Source: Kofleriaceae bacterium
GTDB taxonomy: Bacteria; Myxococcota_A; Polyangia; Haliangiales; Haliangiaceae
DNA: 44,909 nt
NCBI GenBank assembly: GCA_018058095.1
Contig: JAGPCO010000057.1
Location: 1-44,909, forward strand
Direction of reading: 5' to 3'
This document shows, piece by piece, positions 15,358 through 23,563 of the stretch. Numbering within the stretch: position 1 is the stretch's first letter; the number at the start of each line of letters is the position of its first letter. The notes below the pieces were generated by a model. That model made no database searches. It was not told where the DNA came from and worked only from the letters and a program-made list of their open reading frames with translations. The position numbers and the translations under genes are program-made.

Positions 15358-15363
15358 TACGCT
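15358..15363 (+). promoter_or_regulatory. -10 hexamer TACGCT (leaderless)
   Basis: TACGCT ends seven bases before ATG 15371 and begins only eight bases after the cytochrome stop codon, so the next gene may have its own promoter. Confidence 0.45.
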
Positions 15364-15370
15364 CGCGGGC

Positions 15371-15988
15371 ATGCAGCCGACCCGCCTCGTCACCCCGTTC
15401 GTCCTGATCTCCGCCCTGTCGCTGGCCTGCGGCAAGGCGACGCCGTCCCACCAGGCCGGCACCGGTCCGGGCCCGGGTGGGGCCGGCCCCGCCGCCGCCG
15501 CGTACGATCCGGTCGCCCTGTGGGCGCCGGTGATGAAGGAGGGCGCGACCTACCAGTTCGACGACAGCGGCGGTGAGCCGGGCGCGTCCGACGTCACCGT
15601 GGTGACCGCGACGGTCATCAAGGTCACACGCGACGAGGCCGGGACCACCGCCGAGCTGACCTGGGCCGACGGCGGGGGCAACGACGTGACCGGCAGCCTG
15701 CCACGCCACGTCCGCGTCCACGGTGGCAACGTGTGGTTCAGCGACGACGCCCTGTTCGACGCCGACGACACGGTCGCCTTCCCGCCGCCAGGCCCCGAGA
15801 CCCAGGCCGGCCTGTACACGCACGCCTCGGCAGAGGGCGTCTGTTACGGCACCGGGCCTGGGCCTGACGCCGACGACTGTCCCGACGTGTGCTTCGCCGA
15901 GCTGTGTGTCGCCCCTGGGCGCGGCCTGGTCGGCGGGGCCGGCACGTGGTGGCCCGGCTACGGCGTGTTCGCGTCGCGCGCGCCCTGA
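15371..15988 (+). CDS. Uncharacterised lipoprotein, 205 residues
   Basis: MQPTRLVTPFVLISALSLAC is a lipoprotein signal, followed by a Gly/Pro/Ala linker. The mature domain begins with YDPVALWAPVMKEGATYQF and continues as a beta-rich fold. The C-terminal part has four cysteines in a CYGTGPG...DDCPDVCFAELC cluster. A protein of this kind, with an early YxF strand, could be a lipocalin-like or immunoglobulin-like domain, but no match is certain. It follows the multiheme cytochrome by 20 bases and could be co-expressed with it. It is convergent with the next gene. Confidence 0.7.
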   Translation: MQPTRLVTPFVLISALSLACGKATPSHQAGTGPGPGGAGPAAAAYDPVALWAPVMKEGATYQFDDSGGEPGASDVTVVTATVIKVTRDEAGTTAELTWADGGGNDVTGSLPRHVRVHGGNVWFSDDALFDADDTVAFPPPGPETQAGLYTHASAEGVCYGTGPGPDADDCPDVCFAELCVAPGRGLVGGAGTWWPGYGVFASRAP

Positions 15989-16001
15989 CCGCGCCGGCGA
16001 C

Positions 16002-16832
16002 CTACTGCAGCGCGACCAGCCAGGTGATGGCGCCCTGGTTGGGCGTGGCCGACCAGGTCACGTCGTAGGTCCCGGCGGCGGCGACCTGCTTGACCGCGAC
16101 CGCGACCTGGACGATGGGCTGGGCCACCAGCAGCGAGTGCACGACGGTGAAGCCGGCGCTGGGGGTCGCGGTCTGCTCGGCCACCACCGAGTCGCCCCAC
16201 CAGTACGCGACCAGCAGGGCCGGCCCGGTGGTGGTGACCTGCCCCGAGGTGACCGGGCCGACGCTCGGCGTCTCAGCCACCGCCAAGTCGATCACCGCCG
16301 TCGCGCCACGCACCTCGAGCATCGACAGCGTGCACTCGTCGAACACGTCAGCGGCCATCGACTCCTGGACCTGGTAGCTTGGTGACGCTGCCAGGTCGGG
16401 CAGGACGAACAGCGCGTTGCCCGAGCTCGGCCAGTTGACGTAGGTCCGGGTCGCGCCGTGCTGAGGGTAGACTTGGCCGAGGCTGTCGCTGGGCGCCATG
16501 ATGTCCGCCGCGGTGCCCTTGGCCACCATCACCAGGACCCAGCTGCCGGCCTCGACCACACGCGCCGACGTGCGCAGCGGGTCGGGCGATGGCTGGCCGA
16601 ACACGTTGAACGCCAGCGCATGACTGGCCAGCTCGGGCGCGCCGGCCACCGGCGCGGCGTCGGGCGCACCCGGGCCGCCGTCGACGCGCCCCGACCCGTC
16701 CGGCGCGTCGACCGCCGCCTGGCCGCCGTCGATGGCCGGCCCGGGCGCATCGATGTTCGCCGCCGGATCCGTGCAGGCGAACGCGAAGGCGGCCGACGCG
16801 ACGAGCCCGAGGCTGACCAGGTCGACCCTCAT
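16002..16832 (-). CDS. Uncharacterised lipoprotein, second gene of a pair
   Basis: A 276-residue protein with signal MRVDLVSLGLVASAAFAFAC and a 40-residue Asp/Ala/Gly linker. The rest is beta-rich and has features of a secreted adhesin or carbohydrate-binding sandwich, such as GSWVLVMVAKGT and GTYDVTWSATPNQGAITWLVALQ at the C-terminus. Similar segments occur in proteins that report on sample-like surface interactions, but I assign no function. The ATG directly abuts the TAG of the upstream gene (TAG-ATG at 16835-16830), so translation is probably coupled. Confidence 0.7.
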   Translation of the reverse strand: MRVDLVSLGLVASAAFAFACTDPAANIDAPGPAIDGGQAAVDAPDGSGRVDGGPGAPDAAPVAGAPELASHALAFNVFGQPSPDPLRTSARVVEAGSWVLVMVAKGTAADIMAPSDSLGQVYPQHGATRTYVNWPSSGNALFVLPDLAASPSYQVQESMAADVFDECTLSMLEVRGATAVIDLAVAETPSVGPVTSGQVTTTGPALLVAYWWGDSVVAEQTATPSAGFTVVHSLLVAQPIVQVAVAVKQVAAAGTYDVTWSATPNQGAITWLVALQ

Positions 16833-17786
16833 CTACAGCAGCCCGAACGGGTCACGCACCAGCTTGTCGCGCACCGGGGACGAGCACGATGGGCCGGGGC
16901 GACCACCGCAGAAGTCGCGCTCGGCCCAGGCCGACTCGCCCGGGAAGCCGATGACGGACAGGTCATCGACGCGCGGCTGCGTCGGCTCGCCGGCGTTGAC
17001 GAGGTCGGGCAGGCGCTGGAACGGGCTCGGATCGGTCACCCCGTCGGGCCCGCAGTCCTCGTCGAAGCAGGGCACGACCGACACGCTCTCGCACAGGCTG
17101 ATCGAGCCGTAGGTGGCGTGTTTGTTCTGCGAGGGGAACACCTGCCAGCGCGGCTCGCCACGGGCCGGGTCGGTCGCGAACTCGAGCCGCCCGAGGTCGG
17201 CTCCCGCGAACAGGACCGACTGATCGTTGGCCTCACCCTCGTGGCCGGCGGTGTAGGCCGCGGTCAGCTCGACGTCACCCGGGCCTCCGCCGGTGGGTGT
17301 GACCAGGTGGAGCGCGACCCGCTCCGAGTCACCGTCGTGTTCGGTCGCGCCACACACGCCGTAGTCGCGCGAGTACCCGAGCATGATGAACACCACGACG
17401 TCGGTCGTGGCCGACGAACGCGCCACCGGGGCGACCCGGCCGACGTTGCCGAGCACCGCGCCAACCTCCCCCACCGCCGACTCGGCCTCGTCGAGGATCT
17501 GGGCCGGGCGGAAGCGATCGAGCACCAGGTCCTCCCAGGCGTCGACCAGGCCGTCGCCGTCGGCGTCACCACACGGCGCGCCGGTGCTGGTCAGGGCCTG
17601 GCACGCCACCTGGCGCGACGGCAGGTTGGTGACGAGCGTGAGCGGCTCGGTCACCGACCAGGTCATGGCCGCGGCCAGCACGAACCGACCACCCGCGCCG
17701 GCGTCGGGCTCATCGGTCGGCGGCGCGTCGTCGCCGCAGGCCGCACCGACCGCCAGCGTCGACATCAGCACCACCCGCGTCCACAT
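16833..17786 (-). CDS. Lipoprotein with Ca-binding-like motif and KHATY segment
   Basis: A 317-residue exported protein with signal MWTRVVLMSTLAVGAAC. Residues about 72-90 read CGDADGDGLVDAWEDLVLD, an EF-hand or thrombospondin-type calcium loop followed by a helix. Further on, FPSQNKHATYGSISLCE resembles the NKHATY/GKHA segment seen in Vps62-like and related secreted proteins. Several cysteines are spaced for disulfides (CFDEDCG, FCGGRPGPSC). The domain is only tentatively linked to the Vps62/DUF946 group. It is the first gene of a two-gene unit, with TATCCT six bases before the ATG. Confidence 0.7.
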   Translation of the reverse strand: MWTRVVLMSTLAVGAACGDDAPPTDEPDAGAGGRFVLAAAMTWSVTEPLTLVTNLPSRQVACQALTSTGAPCGDADGDGLVDAWEDLVLDRFRPAQILDEAESAVGEVGAVLGNVGRVAPVARSSATTDVVVFIMLGYSRDYGVCGATEHDGDSERVALHLVTPTGGGPGDVELTAAYTAGHEGEANDQSVLFAGADLGRLEFATDPARGEPRWQVFPSQNKHATYGSISLCESVSVVPCFDEDCGPDGVTDPSPFQRLPDLVNAGEPTQPRVDDLSVIGFPGESAWAERDFCGGRPGPSCSSPVRDKLVRDPFGLL

Positions 17787-17792
17787 GGGCGC

Positions 17793-17798
17793 AGGATA
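17793..17798 (-). promoter_or_regulatory. -10 hexamer TATCCT (leaderless)
   Basis: TATCCT ends six bases before the minus-strand ATG at 17786; it would drive both lipoprotein genes. Confidence 0.5.
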
Positions 17799-17881
17799 AC
17801 CGATCCGCGAGCCGACGCGGCAGGGCGTGAAGTGGCCCTCGCCGCTGTCTCGACCGGCCTCGGCCTGGAATACTCCGCGCC

Positions 17882-18505
17882 ATGGCCATCACGCTTCATC
17901 ACCATCCCTACTCTCGTGCGGCGACCGTCGTGTGGATGCTCGAGGAGGTCGGCGTCCCGTACACGCTGCACCACGTCGACATCATGACCGGGGCGCACAA
18001 GGCGCCGGCCATGCTGGCCCTCAACCCCATGGGCAAGCTGCCCATCCTCGAGGACGACGGCACGGTCGTGACCGAGACCGCGGCGATCGGCCTGTACCTG
18101 GCCGACCGCTATGCGCTCGGCCGGCTGGCGCCGCGCCCGGACGACGCGGCCCGCGCCACGTACCTGCGCTGGTCGCTGTTCGCGCCGTCGGTGATCGAGC
18201 CGGGGTCGATGGCCAAGGCGGCTGGCTGGGACTACAAGCCGGGGTCGGCCGGGTGGGGCACCCACGAGGCGATGCTGGCGGCGATGGAGGCGGCGCTGGC
18301 CGGGCGCGACTACCTGCTCGGCGCCGAGTTCTCGATGGCCGACGCCATCTTCGGCGGCACCCTGCGCTACATGCTGCGGTTCTCGATGATCGAGGCGCGG
18401 CCCAGCTTCACGGCGTACGCCGAACGGCTCAGCGCACGCCCGGCGGCGCAGAAGGCCGACGCCCGCAACGCGGCGATCGCCGCCGAGCACGGCCTGGGCA
18501 AGTAA
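17882..18505 (+). CDS. Glutathione S-transferase family protein
   Basis: A 207-residue cytoplasmic GST. The N-terminal thioredoxin-like domain has HHHPYSRAATVVWMLEE, then the cis-proline loop LNPMGKLPILEDDG and the glutathione gamma-glutamyl-binding turn ETAAI (Thr in place of the usual Ser). The C-terminal helical domain has LLGAEFSMADAIFGGTL, corresponding to the N-capping box and hydrophobic staple motif of GSTs. Substrate class is not predictable. TACTCC ends five bases before the ATG, a weak match to the leaderless motif. It is convergent with the cupin gene, with 15 bases between stop codons. Confidence 0.9.
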   Translation: MAITLHHHPYSRAATVVWMLEEVGVPYTLHHVDIMTGAHKAPAMLALNPMGKLPILEDDGTVVTETAAIGLYLADRYALGRLAPRPDDAARATYLRWSLFAPSVIEPGSMAKAAGWDYKPGSAGWGTHEAMLAAMEAALAGRDYLLGAEFSMADAIFGGTLRYMLRFSMIEARPSFTAYAERLSARPAAQKADARNAAIAAEHGLGK

Positions 18506-18520
18506 CGCGGCCGCGCTGGA

Positions 18521-19132
<612 letters not shown>

Positions 19133-19338
19133 GGCGAGGGGAGATGCAGGGCCCACACCAGCCCGGCGGGGCGGGCGAACCACCGCGACGGCGCGCCACG
19201 TTGCCACCTGGCGCCACCCGCTGGCGCGATGCGGCAACGGCGCCGACGACACTGACCGCTCGAGGCGCCACCGGCGTGGCCCGTGGTGGCCGGCGGTCCG
19301 GCTTGACGCCCCGCCACCCGGGTGTTGACCTCTCGGCG

Positions 19339-19962
19339 ATGCCAGCCGCACCGCCCTGGACCGTGGCCGACCTCGCCGGTGCGCCGCGGTGGGACCTCGA
19401 GGCGACGCTGCGGCTCGACGGGCGGGTGCGCGGGGACCTGCTTGGGCCGTGGGCCGACAACCTGGCCCGGCGCTTCGGTGACGCCGCCGAGGCGCGGGTG
19501 CGCCGCCGGTTGCCGGCGGCGCTGGCGACGTTGCCGGCGCGCCTGACCAGCGCCGACTGGGCCCCGGTCGCGGCCCAGCTGGTGCTGACCGAGGCCATCG
19601 CCGACGAGCTCCTGGCCGGCGACCTGGCCGGCCTCGGCCCGCTCATCATCGACGACGCCCGGCGTGGCGTCGGCCGGGCCCAGCGCGTGCTGGCCTACGC
19701 CATGGGGCCGGCCCGCCTCATCGGCATGGCGCCGCGCTGGTGGGATGAGACCTACCAGCGCGGGCAGGTCGAGGTACGCACCTCGCGCGGGGACCGCCTG
19801 GCCCGCCTGCAGTTCCGCGGGCACCCGGTGCTGGCGCACCCGACCTGGCGCTGGCTCCAGCTCGTCGCGCAGCGGGCCGCGCTGGCGCTGACCGGGCAGG
19901 CTGGCGACGCGGTCGGCTTCGATCTCGACGGCGGCGGCGTGGCGATCGAGGTGCGATGGTGA
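19339..19962 (+). CDS. DUF2378-like (TIGR02265-type) protein
   Basis: A 207-residue cytoplasmic protein with no signal peptide. The N-terminal half is helical. The C-terminal half, from VLAYAMGPARLIGMAPRWWD, has the G-P-x-R-L-x-x-x-x-P-x-x-W pattern and the EVEVR-like strand of DUF2378. That family is abundant as paralogues in myxobacteria and structurally related to heme-NO-binding or V4R domains. Assignment is from pattern only. It is the first gene of a three-gene unit: its stop overlaps the RNase start by seven bases. TTGACC lies nine bases before ATG 19339, but I see no clear -10 or Shine-Dalgarno. Confidence 0.7.
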   Translation: MPAAPPWTVADLAGAPRWDLEATLRLDGRVRGDLLGPWADNLARRFGDAAEARVRRRLPAALATLPARLTSADWAPVAAQLVLTEAIADELLAGDLAGLGPLIIDDARRGVGRAQRVLAYAMGPARLIGMAPRWWDETYQRGQVEVRTSRGDRLARLQFRGHPVLAHPTWRWLQLVAQRAALALTGQAGDAVGFDLDGGGVAIEVRW

Positions 19963-20483
19963 CGAACCCACGCTGGCCGTACGCGGCGTTGGTCGCCGCG
20001 CTGGTGGCGATCAGCCTGGTGCTGGCGTGGCAACGACACGGCGCGGTCTCGACCGGCACGGCCCCGCCCGGCGCCGCGCCCGGCGCGACCACGCCGCCCG
20101 TGGCGCCGCCGCGGCCGCCCCCACCGCGGCCAGCGCCGACGGTGCCGGCGCACCCGCCGCCGGCCGCCCAGAACGCCGCGACCGCGCTGCCGCCCGAGGC
20201 CCTGGTCACGCTGGGCGAGATCCAGCGCGGCGGCCCGTACCGGTACCGCCAGGACGGCGGCGTGTTCGCCAACCGGGAGCGCCGCCTGCCCGACCGGCCG
20301 CGCGGCTACTACCGCGAGTACACCGTCGACACGCCCGGCTCGCGCGACCGCGGCGCCCGCCGCATCGTCACCGGCGGGGACCCGCCGACCGAGTACTTCT
20401 ACACCGGCGACCACTACCGGACCTTCCGCCGGTTCGACGCCGAGGCCGCCACCGCCGGGACCAGGCCCAGGTCGTCGCGGTGA
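19956..20483 (+). CDS. Secreted or membrane-anchored guanyl-specific RNase (RNase Sa/N1/T1 family)
   Basis: A 175-residue toxin-like RNase. Residues 9-25 are a hydrophobic signal or anchor segment, followed by a 50-residue Pro/Ala linker. The catalytic domain (about 88-160) matches Streptomyces RNase Sa: QRGGPYRYRQDGGVFANRE, then GYYREYTVDTPG with Glu121 as general base, GSRDRGARRI with Arg132 and Arg136, and YTGDHY with His153 as general acid. All expected catalytic residues are present. The hydrophobic segment lacks an obvious signal-peptidase site (AxA), so the enzyme may stay membrane-anchored. Its start overlaps the previous gene and its stop overlaps the GTG of the barstar gene, so it is co-expressed with its inhibitor. 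Confidence 0.92.
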   Translation: MVTNPRWPYAALVAALVAISLVLAWQRHGAVSTGTAPPGAAPGATTPPVAPPRPPPPRPAPTVPAHPPPAAQNAATALPPEALVTLGEIQRGGPYRYRQDGGVFANRERRLPDRPRGYYREYTVDTPGSRDRGARRIVTGGDPPTEYFYTGDHYRTFRRFDAEAATAGTRPRSSR

Positions 20484-20881
20484 GGCCGCTGGCGCGCACC
20501 CTGGCCGATCCAGCGCTGGCCGGCGTTGGGGCCGTTGCCGCGGCCGACGTCCCGACCGTGATCGCTGCCGCCGGCGAGGCCGGTCTGGCGACGATCACGG
20601 TGCTGCCCGCCGGCGGCAAGGCGGCGCTGCTGGCGGCGCTGGCCGAGGCGCTCGACTTCCCGTCCTGGTATGGCCACAACTGGGACGCCCTGCTCGACTG
20701 CCTGAGCGACCTGTCGTGGTCGCGGGCGCGCGGGCACGTGGTCATGCTCGAGGCCAGCGAAACCCTGGCCGCCGCCCATCCTGCGGTCTTCGCCACGCTG
20801 CTCGAGGTCGGCGCCGAGGCCGCGCAGCGGCAGGCGCAGGCCGGGTACCCGCTGTGGCTGCTGCTGGTGACGGATCGCTGA
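20480..20881 (+). CDS. Barstar-family RNase inhibitor
   Basis: A 133-residue cytoplasmic inhibitor starting at GTG 20480, which overlaps the RNase stop (GTGA). Residues about 30-130 match barstar: the central helix segment FPSWYGHNWDALLDCLSDL carries Asp69 and Asp73, equivalent to barstar Asp35 and Asp39, the residues that contact the RNase active site. The conserved Asn67 and adjacent Tyr are also kept. The Trp usual between those aspartates is Leu here. It should neutralise the RNase of the preceding gene before export, making the pair a toxin/immunity unit. The C-terminus YPLWLLLVTDR ends directly before the convergent lipoprotein gene. Confidence 0.93.
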   Translation: MRPLARTLADPALAGVGAVAAADVPTVIAAAGEAGLATITVLPAGGKAALLAALAEALDFPSWYGHNWDALLDCLSDLSWSRARGHVVMLEASETLAAAHPAVFATLLEVGAEAAQRQAQAGYPLWLLLVTDR

Positions 20882-20885
20882 GGGG

Positions 20886-21794
20886 TCAGAACCGGCCCCA
20901 GCCGGTCCACGCCGCCAGCGCGCCGCCGACGCCGGTCACGTCGAGCCAACCCGGGTGGGCCGCGGCCGAGCAGTGGCCGGTGATGATGTCGACCACGTAC
21001 ACGTCCGGGCTGCCCTCGTCAGGGCCCGGCCCCCAGTGGTAGGCGATGGCGTCCCGCGACGGGTCGTTGCAGTTGCCGCGCTTGCAGTTGTAGCCCCAGC
21101 GGGTGTCGGTCAGGCGCAGCCGGTCGATCACGGAGGCCAGGAAACGATCGTCGCCCATACACACCGCCTCGTCGGGGCTCTGCATCGCCGCGAACTGGTC
21201 GGGGTGATCGGCCGCGACCTGCTCGATGGTGGCCAGCACGTTGGGCAGCGGCAGGCGCTGACCCGGCGGCGGATCGGCCGGCCGGTTGGCGGCACACGCC
21301 ACGGTCACGGTCGCGCTGGCGACCTCGCCGAACCAGCCGACCAGCTCGTGCACCATGCGCCAGTCGGTCAGGTAGGTGCCGGGGGTGGGCGGCGCGGTCA
21401 GCTCGAACTCGAAGGTGTGCGGCTCACCCGGGGCGACGGTGAGCCCGGCCGGCAGGTAGACCCGGCTGTCGGACCGCAGCGGATCCTGGTCGTCGACGGC
21501 GCCGAGCCGGTGGCTGGCCGTGGTCCACGCGGTGGTGCCCTGGTTGTAGACCGTGACGCGGGCGCTCGCACGCACACCACACGTGATGAAGGTGGGCAGC
21601 TCGACCAGGCCGAGCACAGCGCCGTCGCCGGGCGCCGGGTCGGGCCCGTCGGCGTCGCCACCGGGGGGCCTGGCGTCGGGCCCGGCGGCCGCGTCGGCGC
21701 CGTCCCCCTGGCCCGGCCCGTCGTCGGAGGTGGCGCCGCACGCCGCCAGGCCACCACAGATCAGCAACCCCCACGCGAACCTGGTCGTGAACAT
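20886..21794 (-). CDS. Lipoprotein with NBR1-Ig-like domain
   Basis: A 302-residue exported protein. The signal ends LAAC and is followed by an Asp/Pro/Gly linker. Residues about 64-166 match the NBR1 (next to BRCA1) Ig-like fold: VYNQGTTAWTTASHRLG, an APGEPHTFEFEL strand, and the closing YLTDWRMVHELVGWFG signature. The C-terminal part (about 186-302) is a separate domain with a WGYNCKRGNCNDPSRD segment and DVYVVDIITGHC near the end, which I do not recognise. Bacterial NBR1-Ig-like domains typically occur in secreted carbohydrate-active or surface proteins. It is convergent with the barstar gene, with only four bases between stop codons. Confidence 0.78.
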   Translation of the reverse strand: MFTTRFAWGLLICGGLAACGATSDDGPGQGDGADAAAGPDARPPGGDADGPDPAPGDGAVLGLVELPTFITCGVRASARVTVYNQGTTAWTTASHRLGAVDDQDPLRSDSRVYLPAGLTVAPGEPHTFEFELTAPPTPGTYLTDWRMVHELVGWFGEVASATVTVACAANRPADPPPGQRLPLPNVLATIEQVAADHPDQFAAMQSPDEAVCMGDDRFLASVIDRLRLTDTRWGYNCKRGNCNDPSRDAIAYHWGPGPDEGSPDVYVVDIITGHCSAAAHPGWLDVTGVGGALAAWTGWGRF

Positions 21795-21913
21795 GACTGG
21801 TCGGCAAGCAAGGCCGGCGCCAGCGCGCCCACCGGCGCGAACGCCGTGCCGGCGCGCGCCGGCTTGCCCTGCCGCGCCAGCGCCTGGCGGGGCCGAACAA
21901 CCCGCCGACGACA

Positions 21914-21932
21914 CCGGGGCAAGGTGCCCCGG
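21914..21932 (-). terminator. Terminator-like hairpin after the Cys-rich repeat gene
   Basis: CCGGGGCA and TGCCCCGG form a perfect 8-bp stem with loop AGG, just beyond the minus-strand stop codon at 21938. There is no T-tract. Confidence 0.45.
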
Positions 21933-21937
21933 CGTCC

Positions 21938-23437
21938 CTACTTGGCGACGCCGAGCGGGACCTGGTAGCCGGCCGAGATGGTGGCGTTGACGTCGAAGCC
22001 GACGGCGATGCCGATCGACAGGGTCGGCTCGGGCAAGATCTTCACCGCGTTGATGACCGGCTTGTCGAGGCGTGCGCCCTTACACGCCGGGTCCATGGCC
22101 CGGCAGACCGACCAGGTCACGGCGGTGCCGACCCCGAGGCCGTACGCCGCGCCCAGGCTGAACCCGAGCCCCCAGCCGGGCACCTCCTCGGCCTGCTCCG
22201 GGTACAGGTCGATCATGAGGTTGAGCCCGGCCCCGAACAGGAAGCCCGACTGCAGCGACAGCGAGGCCAGCCCGACGATCATCGACAGGCCGTTGTCGAC
22301 CGCGAAGCCGATGCTCGACTGGACGCCGAGGCCAAGTCCGAGGTCGCCGACCAGGCTCAGGCCCCACGCCTGCGGCCACGGCCGTCGTGGCGGCGCGGTG
22401 CCCGACCCGGCGGGACCGGCGACGCCGGTCTCGACGGCCTGGATGGTCGGCCCGCCTGGAACGACCAGGCGCTCCGGCGCCGGCAGGCCGAGCTTGGGCG
22501 CGAGCTCCCGCACCAGGCGGAGCAGCACCCGGTCGAACTCCTTGCGCGCGATCTTCACGACCACGGCCGACAGCAGCGCGGCGTCGGTCGGGTTGGCCAG
22601 GACCGCGCGCAGCGACCGCGTCCGCGCCGCGACGACGGTGCGCCGGGCCTGCGCCACCACCTTGGCCGCGGCCTCGAGCTGGGCCCGCGCCTCCGCCAGC
22701 GTGGCCGGCGCCAGCACCGCGGCCTTGGTCGTCTTGCCCATCGACGCGAACTGCTTCTTGTACGCGCCGGCCACGGTGCGCCCGAGCTCGCAGCGCGCCC
22801 CGCTCGACAGCGCGCCGTCGGTGCCGAACAGGTTGCCGAGCGACTCGAGCGAGGGGATCACGCGATCGCAGGTCCTGGGCTTCCAGCACGCGCTGGCCTG
22901 GGCACAGCTGGCCGGCGCGAGCTGGCAGCAGCTGCGGGCGATGGAACACGACCTGGGCGGTCCCTTGGCGCACCGCTTGGCCGAGCCCATGGCGCACCGC
23001 TTGGCCGGGCCCCGACAGGTGCAGTTGGCCGGGTCGGCCACGCAGTGCGCGCACTGCGCGACCTTCTCGGCCAGATCGGTGATGTAGCTGTAGCCGCACT
23101 TGGCGCCGTCGGTGATCATCTCGCGCCCACACTTGGCGGCGTCGGTGATCAGCTCCAGGCCGCAGCGCTCCCCGTCGGTGACGGTGGCGCTCCCGCACAG
23201 CCCGCTGTCGATCACCAGGGCCGCGCCACAACGTCCGGCGTCGAACACCGTCTCCGCCGCGCACATCGCGCCGGGCACCGAACACGCCACCGTGTCCTTG
23301 CCACACGCGACGAGGTCGGTCACCTGCATGGTGCAGGGCGCCGGCGCCGCCAGGCCGGCCCCGGGCCGCGCCGCGACGACCAGGACCCCGACCACGGCCA
23401 GCCGCCTCAACCGTCCTCCGACGAGCCGCTCCCGCAT
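21938..23437 (-). CDS. Exported Cys-rich 11-residue-repeat protein
   Basis: A 499-residue protein with a cleavable signal peptide (basic RLVGGRLRRL, then hydrophobic, ending about AxA near residue 33). Cysteines at 59, 70, 81, 92, 103 and 114 fall at exact 11-residue spacing within units of the form C-G-x-x-x-(V/I)-x-D-x-x-(R/K/L). A second Cys-rich stretch with AKRCAMGS and AKRCAKGP follows (140-190). The middle is helical and Ala-rich. The C-terminal 140 residues are Gly/Leu/Val-rich, alternating strands such as GLSLVGDLGLGLGVQ, suggesting an outer-membrane or beta-barrel-like region. A strong Shine-Dalgarno GGGAGG lies four bases before the ATG. The function is unknown. Confidence 0.78.
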   Translation of the reverse strand: MRERLVGGRLRRLAVVGVLVVAARPGAGLAAPAPCTMQVTDLVACGKDTVACSVPGAMCAAETVFDAGRCGAALVIDSGLCGSATVTDGERCGLELITDAAKCGREMITDGAKCGYSYITDLAEKVAQCAHCVADPANCTCRGPAKRCAMGSAKRCAKGPPRSCSIARSCCQLAPASCAQASACWKPRTCDRVIPSLESLGNLFGTDGALSSGARCELGRTVAGAYKKQFASMGKTTKAAVLAPATLAEARAQLEAAAKVVAQARRTVVAARTRSLRAVLANPTDAALLSAVVVKIARKEFDRVLLRLVRELAPKLGLPAPERLVVPGGPTIQAVETGVAGPAGSGTAPPRRPWPQAWGLSLVGDLGLGLGVQSSIGFAVDNGLSMIVGLASLSLQSGFLFGAGLNLMIDLYPEQAEEVPGWGLGFSLGAAYGLGVGTAVTWSVCRAMDPACKGARLDKPVINAVKILPEPTLSIGIAVGFDVNATISAGYQVPLGVAK

Positions 23438-23446
23438 CGTGCCTCC
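23438..23446 (-). promoter_or_regulatory. Strong Shine-Dalgarno GGGAGG
   Basis: GGGAGG precedes ATG 23437 by four bases on the minus strand. Most neighbouring genes lack such a site, which marks this as a leadered transcript. Confidence 0.6.
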
Positions 23447-23563
23447 CTGGAAAGGGATCCAGTGTCCGGCCCGGCCACGACCAGGTCAAGCGCGCGGCGC
23501 CTGCGCCAACTCGCCACGCCCCCCGCGCGCGGCGATCGGTGACCAGCGCGCATCCCAGCCCCC

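Noticed and set aside
16458-17987. A 509-codon plus-strand frame
   Set aside because: It is antisense to two lipoprotein genes with clear lipoboxes and a TAG-ATG junction.
21848-21863. Perfect palindrome GCCGGCGCGCGCCGGC
   Set aside because: Built from GC dinucleotides only, it is likely by chance at this composition; no other copy or positional logic was seen.
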